This document shows positions 24,552 through 37,204 of a stretch of DNA of 64,000 bases, one piece after another (within the stretch, counting starts at the first letter, position 1; the number at the start of each line of letters is the position of its first letter). Below the pieces are notes generated by a model. That model was not told the DNA's origin. It made no database searches and saw nothing but the letters and a program-made list of their open reading frames with translations. Origin of the DNA: Lithospermum erythrorhizon (taxonomy: Eukaryota; Streptophyta; Magnoliopsida; Boraginales; Boraginaceae). The translations under genes were made by a program, and so were the position numbers. The stretch lies in the NCBI GenBank assembly GCA_019722365.1, contig JADFUC010001326.1:186001-250000 (forward strand), read 5' to 3'.

Positions 24552-27524
24552 ATGGCCTCGAAGAAAATTATTGCTATATGTCAATCTGGCGGTGAGTTTG
24601 TGACAAATCAGGATGATGGGTCTTTGGAGTATGTTGGCGGAGAGGCATATGCTTTGGACCTTGATGAGGGAACTCACTTGGAAGACGTGAAACAAGAATT
24701 GTCTGAAACTTTCCAATGCGGAGTCAGTGGAATGACCATCAAGTATTTTCTTCCGGGGAATAAAAAGACCTTGATCACTCTTTCGAAGGATAAGGATTTG
24801 AAACGCATGGTCAACTTCTTCAAGGACTCCGATCAAGTAGAGATTTTTATAATTGTCCAACATGCCTGCCAGTAGGTACTACCCATTATGTCTACCTTTG
24901 GTTCTTGTCTTGGAACTGTTTTAGTATCCATGACACTCTTTCAACATTTTATAACTCTGTAATTGTAAATGGTTTATAGTATTCGTGATAAAACAAGTGA
25001 ATCAATTGCATTATATGCTATTTCCCTCACATTACCGGTGGCTATATCCAACGTTAATTGCTTTCACATTTTAATAATTTGACAACTTATGGCTTGTCAA
25101 TTCTTTTAGGTCAAGCAGGACGACTGCTTCAGAATCACTGGTTCCTCCAGTTACGCCTCTGGATATAGTGTATACCGATGATCACCTTGTACTAGGGCAA
25201 GTAATAGACACAAGCCCTCTGGCTACGTTTCCGTCTTCTTCCAATGTGAAACATCATAAAGCAGCGACTCAGTGGGAGAATAATATTACTGGTGTTAACC
25301 AAAGATTTAATAGTTTTATTGAATTTCGTGAAGCTCTGCATAAGTATTCAATTGCTCATGGGTTTACTTACAAGTATAAGAAGAATGACAGCCACCGTGT
25401 AACTGTCAAGTGCAAGTCGGAAGGTTGTCCTTGGCGAATTTATGCCTCAAGGTTGGCAACCACCCAGTTAATTTGTATTAAGAAAATGAATGGCCAGCAC
25501 AACTGTGAAGGAGCCACAGCTAAAGCTGGGTATCGAGCTACCAGGGGCTGGGTGGGAAATATTATAAAGGAGAAATTGAAAGTTTCTCCAAACTACAAGC
25601 CAAAGGATATTGCCAATGATATCAAACGTGAGTATGGCATTCAGATGAACTATTCACAGGCATGGCGTGCTAAGGAAATTGCAAGAGAGCAGCTTCAGGG
25701 CTCATATAAGGAGGCATACAATCAATTACCATTGTTCTGTCAGAAGATTGTTGAGACTAACCCAGGAAGTCTTGCTACATTTTCCACAAAGGAGGATTCG
25801 AGCTTTCATCGTCTGTTTGTATCATTTAATGCCTCCATACTGGGGTTTCAGCTGGGTTGCCGTCCACTTATTTTCCTCGATAGCACTCTTCTTTACTCAA
25901 AGTACCAAGGAACGTTGCTTGCTGCAATAGCTGCTGATGGGAATGATGATGCATTTCCAGTTGCCTTCGCTGTTGTGGATGAAGAGACTGATGATAACTG
26001 GCATTGGTTTCTGCGAGAACTAAAATCTGCAGTTTCAAAATCCAGGCAGATTACATTTATATCTGATTTCCAGAAAGGAATAAGACAGTCGTTGATTGAT
26101 ATATTCGGAAAAGATTGCTATCATGGTTACTGTCTACAGTATCTAGCTGAGAAACTTAATGAAGATCTGAGAGGGCAGTTTTCTCATGAAGCTCGGCGAC
26201 TCATGGTTCAGGATCTCTATGCTGCTTCTTTTGCTCTAAAGCTTGAGGATTTTAATAGGTGTTCCGAAAATATAAAAGCAATCTCACCAGAAGCATACAA
26301 TTGGGTCATACAAAGTGAGCCTGAACATTGGGCAAATGCTTTTTTTAAAGGATCGAGATATAACCACATGACATCGAGCTTTGGGCAACTTTTCTATGAT
26401 TGGGTACAGGAGGTCAGTGAGTTGCCAATAACTCAGATGGTTGATGTATTGAGAGGTAAGATGATGGAATTAATGTATACACGGCGAGTTGAGTCCAGTG
26501 AGTGGGTGTCAAAACTGACACCTATGATGGAGAACAAGCTTCAGAATGAAACTCTAAAAGCTCAGTCCCTTCAGGTTTTGCTATCACATGGGGGCACATT
26601 TGAGGTGCGTGGGGAATCTCTTGAAACAGTTAACATTGATCGTTGGGATTGCAGTTGCAAAGAATGGCACCTGAATGGGTTACCTTGCAGCCATGCGATC
26701 GCTGTCTTTCAATGGCTTGGGAGGAGTTCTCATGATTATTGCTTAGAGTGTTTCACAACTGAGAGTTACCGCATGACATATGCTGAGTCGATTCATCCAA
26801 TTCCTGACGTGGAAAATCTCGAAACGGGTGAACAGATTTCAATCGCTATTACCCCTCCACCAACTAAACGTCCCCCAGGCCGACCAAAAACAAAACATGG
26901 TGAAATTGTTGACATTATTAAGCGACAGCTCCAGTGTAGCAAATGCAAAGGATTGGGCCATAATAAGAAAACATGCGAGTAAGTTTCTTTACAGCTGATT
27001 CATGTGTAGACGCTGGTTCTGTGTTATAGCTTAGATTACACTATCTACCTGGTGTTTTCTATATAGTTTTGATTTTCTATTGAGGTGGTCTTTTTCTATA
27101 ATATGACATTACCTCAACATTTTCGTTGGTTGCCATTTGAAATTGCTAATGACTCCTGTAAATATGTGCACAAAGTAACTCAACTTTGTTCATTGATATT
27201 ACAGGGCAGATATAATAAACATTTTTTCATATAACATGCCTTGGGCTAATAGTTTTCACACTTATTTCATTTACCAATAGTTGTGCACTAAACATGAAAG
27301 AAAACTTATCCGATGTAGAATCTAGTTTCAATTGAATGTGGCATCTGACTATTGCCTATCAATGGAGAAATCAAATTGATGTGTGATTCTTTATGAACTC
27401 CCATCTGATATTTGGTGCTTGTCTCTCTTTTAACAGAAGACATAACAGGATCGAGATCGAAGCAGCGGACCCTTTACTATTGCCAGACTTGCATACTGAG
27501 GAGCCCCAAGAGTGTAGCACATAG
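24552..27524 (+). CDS. MUSTANG-type domesticated Mutator transposase with PB1 domain
   Basis: Three exons, 24552-24871, 25110-26978 and 27437-27524, give 758 residues. Residues 1-107 form a PB1-type domain. About 170-240 is the MuDR-type N-terminal region (VKCKSEGCPWRIYASRL). The MULE transposase core follows: FLDST (Asp364), FISDFQKG (Asp426) and PEHWANAFF (Glu512) are candidates for the DDE triad. A SWIM zinc finger has Cys621, Cys623, Cys633 and His635. The tail has an AT-hook-like PPGRPKTK and a CCHC knuckle (Cys716, Cys719, His724, Cys729). PB1 plus MULE plus SWIM is the architecture of MUSTANG family genes, most like the PB1-bearing subgroup; these are immobile host genes important for growth and flowering. 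No terminal inverted repeats flank the gene, which fits domestication. The FAR1/FHY3 family is the main alternative, but it lacks PB1. The exon 1 donor is a tandem GTAGGTAC, described in the findings. Confidence 0.9.
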
Positions 27525-28327
27525 GTAATTGCCCAATGTTTTTTTTATTTATTGCTTTTATTTTATGTTATTAGGCAGGGGGATTTTGTCACACATTTGA
27601 TGTGTTACCTTATTTTCAGTTTTGCAATTGTGTAAACATTGTAGTTAGTTTAGTGACAGATTCAGATTTTATACTTTTCATTGTAAACGGCCGTTGCATT
27701 ACCAATTATAATAAATTAAAATTTATCTAGCATTATCGCCCGTGTTCACAAAGGCGATGAAAGGGATTACCGTGGCGATAGAGAATGTTTATGGTAGCAT
27801 GTTTTGAACACAAATGAAGTATTGATATGTACTACGGATCATCACCCACACTTAAAGGGATCTGGATGGCTTCATTGTAGTGGCGCGGCTTTGTCGTTCC
27901 ACGAGTAGACGCTGCTGCCCTTCGGAGTTCTACCCGGTGATTTGCCTTTTTTGGGGTTCAGCGGAGTGCTGCCTTTTCGGAGTTCCACCGGGCCCGTCTT
28001 TGAGAGTTCGAGCGGAATGCTTTCGCGCAAGGTCCCAATCCGGGCGCACAATATTTATATATTATATGTAAATTGTAGTGAAGTTCTAATATAATTAGTA
28101 AATATAATGGTGCAAAGAATCGATATGTGAGTTCGAGGTTTTTACTCTATTCTTTTGTTGTAGTTGATGATTTTAACTCTTTTAAGGTTTTGTTTAACTA
28201 GTCAGATAAAATCACCGTCGTAAATTCTTTTTATTTTTGTTATAGTTGAAGCTTTCTTTACTTTAAAGGTTTTTAATTTAATATAATGTGATGTGATCTC
28301 GTACTAATTTATAATTTGATTTAGACT
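27525..28327. other. 3' flank of MUSTANG gene, with a GC-rich direct repeat
   Basis: The first part is the presumed 3' untranslated region. At 27914-27937 and 27968-27992 a GC-rich unit is repeated directly (GCTGCCCTTCGGAGTTC and GCTGCCTTTTCGGAGTTC, each followed by a CACCGGG-like word). The surrounding 63-codon open frame (27880-28071) is Cys- and Arg-rich but matches nothing I recognise. The rest is AT-rich. Confidence 0.5.
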
Positions 28328-30998
28328 TTTTTTTGGGGTAAAAAGCGATGAATTTATTATAAATCAAACACGAGTTACACAAAGTCATTATATGACCTCT
28401 CCAACAATGACCATAACTAATCCCAAAATCAAGTAATTAATGGACCTGGTCTCAAAGAAACAGGTTGAAAGGGAAGCTTATCAACCCAAAAACCTATTAA
28501 TGATGTCCCTTCTATACCAGATTCTAGTAGTCAAAATAAGAACGGAGGCCAAGAAGATCTTAAACGACGCAAGAAGCTGAAAGGTCATGGGTCTTAGAAG
28601 CTGCTGGAAGTAGCTCAGGTAACTGTGAATGCAGAATCCTCCAGTTCAAGAAAAGAGATCCCAAACTTAACAATATCCGAGGGAATACGGAACGGTTCAT
28701 CACGGAACTTCCGGTTGCGCTGAATCCATAAATCCCACATGCATACCACCCAGAGCCGAAATTATCTCAGAAGTCTAGATTTGTGTGAGGTACTTTGTTG
28801 ATGTGTAGTATGTTGTAAATTTCCTTGACAAACTTGCAAAAATGGAATAAATGTTGCCCATTTTCATCTGAAAATCCACAAAAAAGTGCATGTTGGATGG
28901 GGTTGGTTAACTTAACATTTCGCTTTTAATAAATTATCCACTTGTTGCCAATCGATTATTATTTTGCTACGTACATAAAGTGCCTTACTTTGATTGATCT
29001 TAAGCTTCAAATATACTTTTTGAAATTTTATGGTTGGATGAGCTTGTACTAACTGTATTTGTTTTGGACTTTAATGCGTGTGAATTGATATCTTTGATTT
29101 AACGAGAAAAAACACATGATTTAGTGCGCCCCAGTTGGTATGTCGGTAAATAAGCCACACTTGGTGAAATATATGGAAATGGCCTCGCGATTCTCTTTGG
29201 ATAAAAATGGACCTAACCTCGTCAAAATCTCGAGCCCGTTTCCTCGTATTCAGTTGCAAGCTGTTAAGTCCACGAAAACCCAGCAAAGGCGGGGGGTGTG
29301 ATACTTTATTACTTGATGGCTGTGATTTACCCGTTGATGCTCCCGTATATTAATGCTTTCTGTCTATTTTCTAACATTCATTTATTCACTTGATGCATAT
29401 GAGATCCCGGACGAAAGGATGTAGCCGTGTGTAGTTTGCGCCGCTACGATGATCTTGACAAAAATCTCACTGAGGGAAGTAAGTACGCCTTGAATACGGA
29501 CGAAGTAGCTATGTGGTTCATATAACTTCAAATTTATAAGCGTTACGATTGAAACACTGAGTATCGCGGAAACCCGATACAATTCTCTCTTTTGAACCGA
29601 CATAAAGTAGTCTAAGAAATCGATGCATTTCACTTTTCTTGTCTAAATCCGATCCCCACCAGAAATTAGATAGGATAGAAATTGATTCAGGTACAAACTA
29701 AAATTGAAGCGCCAAACGTGCGTTGTGTAAGTGGGGATGATTGTAACAGACAATGAAAACTTCCTCTACTGCCGTAGAAAGTAGTGTAGGCTTCACGATT
29801 AGCTATTTTTGGTTTTAATCCGACTAATGATGGAAGAGAAAATCTCTTTCTTAATAATAGTAGTTTGAAGACCTAAATACTTTCCATGAGATTGCCTTCA
29901 AGCGTACTAACGTACACGATGGTAGCTCACAGCGACACCATCACATTGAAATTTGAACAAAATAATAGGCTTTTGTGCACTAATTAACTAACCGGACATT
30001 CCTCGTACATGGTTAAGAATTAGTTTAAAATTGGGTGCCTCTTCCGTAGTATCCACTACCCGATAAAAGTGTATGCGTCCCGCAAACATAAGATGAGTCA
30101 TCGGCTCCGTACTTGATCTATATCGATGCCGTTCCTTGAATCGTGCCGTGATAAAGAAATTAAACCCTCCGTACAAATAATATAGAGATAGGGAGACAAT
30201 GGGACACATGTCTTAAATCCGCTTCGGGAGTAATAAAGCACGATTGTTGACCGTTAAACATGATATAATAAGCCCGGCTAAACATAATCCATAATTAACC
30301 GCCCGCTTAGCGGGGAAACCACAACACGACCCGGCGCCTTTAAAAACCTCCGCTCCATCCGATCATATGCGCTTAAGCATATCAATTTTATCATTTAATA
30401 TCTCTTTGCCACTCTTTTTGCTCTTTAGGACATGGTGCGCCTCATATGCTAATAATATATTATCAGTGATGAGCCTATTGGGCAGAAAAGCACTTTGGGT
30501 ATCGGAGATAACACTGGATAGATACTTTTTAAGCCTAAGAGCCAAACTCTTAGATATTATTTTAGCAATGATATTACGTAAAGCAATAAAAGCGAAGCTA
30601 AACCCATTACCTGATAGCCTCTACACCTTTGGAATAAAAAGAAATTAACATAAAATTAAACTTTCTCGTGAAGCGACCACTCGTTCAAAGCTTGCATCCT
30701 TGTTTACATTTATCCTCCCCAGCAATCCCAAATAGTGGTGAAAAGAGTAATCTTGGCATCCCATCAGGCAGATGGATTGTTACCCGACCATAGAAAATCG
30801 CGTACCTTTTCTTCACATGAAAAATTGACCTTGCATTTCCACGCGCATCGCCGTCAAATATCTTTGGTGTGTAGTTGGGACAAACATAGCAAATAGAAAT
30901 CGATCCGTGAAGTAAAAAAGATCATTATAAAAGCTGACTAGCAGCTCTGGATTTACGGGGTTCTACATGTAAATTTATATTGTCACGAGCGCAATAAT
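28328..30998 (-). mobile_element. L1-type LINE, 3' half (reverse transcriptase to poly(A))
   Basis: On the minus strand, from high to low coordinates, broken open frames show LINE ORF2 landmarks. They are a pre-RT region, then [20 protein letters not shown] and [20 protein letters not shown] (about 30370-30590), the THLMFA word at about 30090-30110 where the catalytic FADD motif would follow (the two Asp are lost by indels), and a C-terminal MWDLWIQRNRKFRDE word near 28690-28740. The element ends near 28328 in an A-run of the minus strand. Its 5' half lies beyond the inserted Copia element, at 38160-40560. Many small frameshifts make it non-functional. Reading across the insertion restores continuity at a duplicated TGAGGC. 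Confidence 0.8.
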
Positions 30999-31003
30999 GA
31001 GGC

Positions 31004-31977
31004 TAAATTATTTAGAATCTAGTATGAATTTAATCGTGATGAACACCAATTCATACATCCAGTTCTGAAAATAAATATAAGGTAAATACAAACATAAAAT
31101 ACAAATGTATGTGAATAAAATTCTTACATTTGATAGAGGCAATTGAACCCAATCCCCACGAAGTGCCTAAAAGTAACCCATAAGATCCTCTCAATCTTGT
31201 TAAATCTGAAAAGATGTCTATACAGATTGCACACACGAGAGGAAAGCGAACCGAGAACTTGAACTTGCTGGGATTTGAGGATGAAATGAGAAATTGGAAG
31301 AAAACCTTCGATTAACCAAGGGAGAGTGGCTATTAGAGAGGAGGTGGAGGTTTTTTATGATTCTAATGTCATGAAAAACCTAATCCCTACTTAAATACGA
31401 GTCCCAAAATTCCACTGGATCAGTTTAACTTCGTTAACCCAATTACCGTTATGAGCCTATAATTAAATAATGAGTTACTAAGTGAGTTGTTACATTTTAA
31501 TTAGCAACAAGTCAATTAAAATACTAGCAGTAACTATCGAACAACATCAAGTTATTCATCGATTTCAATTAGCAATTGATTAAACTTGCAAGTTTAACCG
31601 ATTGATGTTCATCAACATATATATTTGACAAATATAAATATTGAAATACATTTCTCAGTACTCTGACTCTCGTTTAATTTCATTCATGAAATATTATTCG
31701 AATATCATTGTATGTGTGTGACCTTCTAGGCTCGGATAATAGTAAGTTGTATAATAATAATAATTGACCAATTACTATTATTATAACGATGTCAGTAAGA
31801 TTAGCAATCGCTCACCAACCCTTAAATTATCATGAGAACCAGCTGGTATATCTGATTACTAAAATTGAACGCTAAGTTCAGGTAATCACATTTAACCAAC
31901 CCGGTAAATGAATTGATCTGTGATTATTACCCAGCGGGCACAATAAAGGAATCGATTCATTGATTTCCCAACGCTCA
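31004..31977 (-). repeat. 3' LTR of Copia-I
   Basis: Collinear with 37205-38159 over its whole length. Shared words include AGAATCTAGTATGAATTTAA, AATCCCCACGAAGTGCCT, GAGAGGAGGTGGAGG, GAATATCATTGTATGTGTG and GGCTCGGATAATAGTAAG. The copies differ by many small indels. On the minus strand the inferred start is near TTGGGAAATC, preceded by a purine-rich stretch that is the likely polypurine tract. Confidence 0.82.
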
Positions 31978-32819
31978 ACTTGCCCTTGGGCGATTACTTC
32001 TGATTCCTTTATCGCGCGATCTCTAGTCGTAGAGGTAACCATAAGAAGTGTGTCATGAAACACAACTTTCTTTACTCGAGTATAGGCTGAATAAATTTAT
32101 GGCGTTCCATAAGCAATCGATTACCCAGCTGTGTAGAGGCGAGATCTTCCTTGTATATCAAGGGCGGATAAATCCGCTTCAATGCTCGACATCTCAGCCC
32201 ATACTGTTTGTATGACCCAGCGTATGCCGTTATAATCCCGCTTAAAGGCGGTAGTTTGGTCATAGTCAAAAATCTGAGAGCTTATAGCGAGATAGTTATA
32301 TATAAGTAGGTATAAATTGTCGAACCTAAAATTCTAAACAAATATCATAGGACCACGGATATACGTATCTTTTATGAATTCGTTTCGGTGCATTACTGAC
32401 TCCCAGTCGCGGACACGGTATTGATCTAGTCCTGCCGGGCTAGCAGTGATCAATCTTGATCCTCTAATCAAACACCATGTTAGTCGTATAATCTTTGTCG
32501 CCACTAAATATAGACATCGACCCGAGACCTTTGGCTTTATCACAATGTTAGGCTTGAAGATGTATAATCAACAATTAATGTTGCCTCTACAGAAAACATA
32601 GACTAACCTAGGGATTTTTAACTTTTCACTGTCGAGGGATCTGATACATGTACATTATATGTAAATTTAAACATATAGGCAGAGAGTAAACAAATATACT
32701 AGAGATATAGGCAACTTGATGTTGAATATTTGTTCACATAACAAATATAGATACATCACCCGACTCAGCAACCTAACGCCCGCTGCGACGTCTGTCTAAG
32801 ATTCTATATTCGTTGCATG

Positions 32820-35166
32820 CTAAATCATGCTTTTACTTTGATTCTTGGTTTGGTAAAAATTCGGCGAGGTGGCCTGTTCTACTACATACTTTGATGTCGC
32901 CTCTATTAAGCGTATCTCCCAATTAGGTGATACTTTTACGAATACGTCTTAAATTTGTGATGTGCTTGGCGTTCTTTAGCTTGAGTTATCGCTCGATGTG
33001 TCACAAAAACAACTCAAGCGGTCCCTCGATACTAGGTACTACACCAAGCCCAGTCACGAATTTTTTTTTAATCCAACATGCTTGTTTAGCGAGCCCCGAA
33101 TATTACCGTGTGCTGAATTTTGTGGTAGAATCGAGCTTGAGTACTACGCGGAACTCCTCGAATCTTGCTTCACCGTTGAGACAAAATACATACCAGTGGA
33201 GCGATAGTAAATCTGCGGTCTGGCTTGGCATCCGGTGTACCCGGTGACTCTTAAGCTTCATCGTCCTCAGCGTATACGAAAGCATCTTGCAATTCTTCTC
33301 GAGATACTTGAATGCGCCAGCTGCACAATCGATGGTTATACTCGATGCATAAGACACATCGAGGTCTAGTGCATAACATGGCATACGTGATGGATCCTAT
33401 AACCCGAGCGTAAGGTACATCCGCCGTTTGTTAAATACCGTAGTAGTAGTGGAGACGCCCGTCTTCTCTTTGAAGTTGACTCCGTATCTGGGGAGATTAA
33501 CCTTCTTGGAATTACCATGTTGAACCTTTGCGTTACCTTATTCCGCATGGGTATTATCTGACAAAGTCAATTAACAACCACGGCTTCAGATCTCGATGGA
33601 TCTTTTTATTCCAAGTATATATTATTAGCCGCTAAGTCCTTCATTGAGAAACATTTACGATAATCCTTGGCCCAGGTTGATAACTTCTACATTGTTCCAA
33701 TGATAAGTATGTCATCGACATAAAGAACTATGAATGATATTAACTCCCACTTACCTTAACGCACCTGAGGAATTCTTAGCCGTTCTTGATGAAACCAAAA
33801 TCTTTAATTGATTAAATCAACGTGGGAATTCTTGGGATACTAGCTTAAGGCCATAAATGGACCTTTGCAACTTGCATGCACGCCTTAGGTCCTTTAGGAC
33901 ATGTAAACACGGAGGTTGCACCATATCGCATCCTCACCACCGATTTCCATTCGGGGAAGGTAGTCTTTACATCCATTTTCCATATTTCATAGTCATGAAA
34001 TGCAGCCGATAGCTAAGATTATCGGATGGATTTAAGCATGTAGCGGAAGTAGGTTTCGACATAGTCCTTGCCGTGGAGCTTGTTAAGCGAAGCGGAAATA
34101 ATATTCCTACAAATTGCGGGTACATAGTAAACCGGAGATAAGTTCAAAACAAGGCCATTAGACGAATTTAAGCGATGGATCCTCTTTGCAGGGCATGACC
34201 TTGTGCCGTTCCCAGCAGTAGATCAAATGCCTCTTCAGTGCTTATGACTTGAGTTCCTGCGTAATATGACAAATATGAGGCCTGACGGTGTCTAGCGCCT
34301 GAAATAAATTAGAAGTTGCTTAAAAACTTGATAACATGTATTACTGTAAGAATTTGAGTGGTCGTGAGACCATTCTTCCTATCATCACATGAACTTCCCT
34401 CTGGTCGACTTCCGATGACCTAGGTTCCCTTGACCATGGAAATTTGTCATCCACTTTTCCATTTGTTCCCATCCGGCAACTTTAGGTTCCTCGAGACAAC
34501 AGCTTTCTTGGTAAACTTCTTTTCTTCTTGAATTTCTTCTTGTTTTGGACCACCAAAACATAAGAATGAAATTTTAGTCTTACCAGTTCGTGCTTGGCAT
34601 TCGTGATCATCTTTATGCGATTCGTTTAGAGACAACAAGCATGCATATTGAGTTCATGACAAGCGAGAGAACTTGTTTGGAAGGAACCGGGGATGAGAAT
34701 CCCATGACCGATTCTTGAACCGGGTGCCCGAGGCGTTGAGTCGATCGACTGAGCAATCATACTTAATGATCAGAACTGCGGCACCATCAGATTTCCCGAA
34801 CACTGCTGTCAGGAAACACAGACCGTGTCGTATCTACCGGCTTCTATCTTCCTTTGAATAATTCTTGAGTTCTTTGGTATATGTCATATCTTGCCACGCA
34901 CTATGAATTTACATGAAGGTTCACATGTGGCTAGCGTGAGAGACATTGGACATCCGCGTGAGGAGCATTGCTTAGCAGCCAGGATCACTGCCGATGGGGC
35001 GCTATCATTAGGTTTCGAACCTTCGCATTGATACGTATTCAGTTCTCTCTTGCTTGAGAATAATTCTCAAATTTCGAGACCACTCGTCGAAGTTTGAGTT
35101 ATTCAGCTTGCACTTTTCAAGTGCTGAGCGAAGCGAGTTTTTATGAGTAGTAGTAGCGGTAGCCAT
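32820..35166 (-). pseudogene. Copia-I gag-pol relic
   Basis: The minus-strand gag begins at 35166 with MATATTTHKNSLRSALEKCK followed by FDEWSRNLRIILKQE, typical of plant Copia gag. Near 34090-34170 is the post-protease word YYVPAICRNIISAS. Reverse transcriptase words follow: CKLQRSIYGLK (about 33850), LYVDDILIIG (about 33700-33740) and FSMKDL (about 33640). RNase H-region words are YVFCLNG (about 33200), LDSTTK, FVTGLGVVPSIEGPLEL (about 33010-33060) and NRGDIKVC (about 32890). Stops and frameshifts separate these, several RNase H residues are replaced, and integrase appears to be missing. Confidence 0.8.
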
Positions 35167-37204
35167 TTAAATTCTACAAGAATAAGTAAATAAAGAAAAC
35201 AGAATCAGTAAACTATCATCTTTAAACACTTATAAATAAATTGTAAAAGTAAATACTAATACTTGAAATCTCCACGAAATATATTAGTATCGAGACTTAT
35301 TATACTTAAATCAGCAGCTGGCTAGCATCGTTTTTGAATTCGGTATAATAGTAGGTTATCAGCCAATTCTTAAAAACTACATAACTCTTGTGGCGTGCGT
35401 TACTATTCGAATGCTACCCGACTTTTGTATCTCGAACAAACCGGTTAAACACGCTTGATTAAACCAAAAATTACTTGGAATGATCATCGAAATGGCGTTG
35501 AGTGGAAATCGACTGACATGATCCATTGTCATATCGAAGTGTAAAAGCTGTAACTTTTGCCCGTCCTGATGTGTCCGGATAATGCGGCCGTTTCCTGACT
35601 TTAAAATTGGCTTGATACGTTGCTTAAATTTTAAATTGGTGAGATTATTATTACTTTGCTTTTATTTTACCATGCAATCGTAGCACATAATCAAGCATAT
35701 GTACAACATGAAAAATAAAACAAGTAATGCACATTCAAGAGGCGTATGATATGACCATAGGCCTATTACATTTTCAAACTTGAAACAACATTTGGCCCTA
35801 TTCTGATTTCTTTGTCTTTTGGCTTAGGAATGCAACTGGCTAAAATGTAGTCTGATTCAAATAAACTAATCCCAGCAGGCAGTATGCAAGCTTATGGGAG
35901 AAACAAAGAAAAATTAAATAAAAATAAATAATATGACTCAGCCAGTCATATCTGGCTTAATCTGATACCTTGAGCTTAGGAAAAACATGATGTCATAGAA
36001 ATGCACTTTCGGAACAAATTTCCATGCCAATATATAGCAAAAATATTAAAACAAATAAATGAACTTAATGTCACATAAATGAAATAAAATGAAATAATTG
36101 TGTTAATAATTGACTAATCAATGCATTATAATAATTATCAATTAATATAAATTTTGAATTTAAATATAAACACACATAGATTAATGATAATTATTACAAT
36201 AATACCAACCTCTTAAATTATGAAATAATTACTTACAAGTAATTAACTCAAAAATTTAAAATTTAAAAGTTATCATGAAAATATTTTCAAAAGTATCAAT
36301 TAATGAAAATAATTTTGAAAGAGAATATAAATCAAATTTAATGCCATTAAGGAATATATATTGATCATCTTAATGACAAAATTTATCATTTAATATTTAA
36401 AACCCGAAATTAATAATTGCAATTAATTTTAAAACAAAAAAATAATTACGTAAAAATCATTTAGAGTTTTAAAGCGGACGACGAACTACAGCACGTCAAA
36501 ACGGCCTCCGGCCACCCACGACTGACTGGCGCTGGCGGTGATAGTATGGCCGATGAGCGCTGCGTCGGTGGCGAACGTGCAATTCGGCACGGACGGCGCG
36601 GATTCGCCAGTTGGCGGTGATTTTTAGTAATTCATTTTGATTTCGATTTTCGAGATTAATTGCAACCATTAAAAATGATTTGGAGGCTCTAATAAATTGA
36701 AAGTGCAGGAGTTTTCTTGAACGTAACAATATCGTGAACAAGTCCAAGTGGAATTTTATCAAAAACACTTCTAGTTTTTTGATTAAACCCAAAACAATCC
36801 AGAAATTCAACGAATTTTTTGGAACACTTAAAAAATTCAAAAAATTCTGAAAAAACTAGCATGAACCAAAAGGTTCAGAACACGATTTAATTTTGTAATT
36901 TTATGAAATTTATAAACCTTCTTGTAAAATTGAAAATGATTACTGCGCCAATTAAAATGCGAATTAATCAATTTTTAATCATTTCGATTCATGAAACAAT
37001 TAAATAAATTTCAAATCATCAAAATCAATACATGATGATGATTCCAGCCATGTAAACATATATAAAATGGGTTGATTTTTTCATATTATATATTCATCGG
37101 TGAATATATAAAATATGAAATAATCAAAATTAACTATGACTATGTCAACACACAATCAAACTAGATAAAAATACATTAAACTTGAGTAGGCTACGAGGAG
37201 CCCT

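Noticed and set aside
24435..24863. 142-codon minus-strand frame over the PB1 exon
   Set aside because: It is antisense to a well-supported coding exon with conserved protein sequence and has no family resemblance.
24552..27524. Active autonomous Mutator element
   Set aside because: No terminal inverted repeats or target duplication flank the gene, and the PB1-MULE-SWIM layout with clean introns fits the domesticated MUSTANG family.
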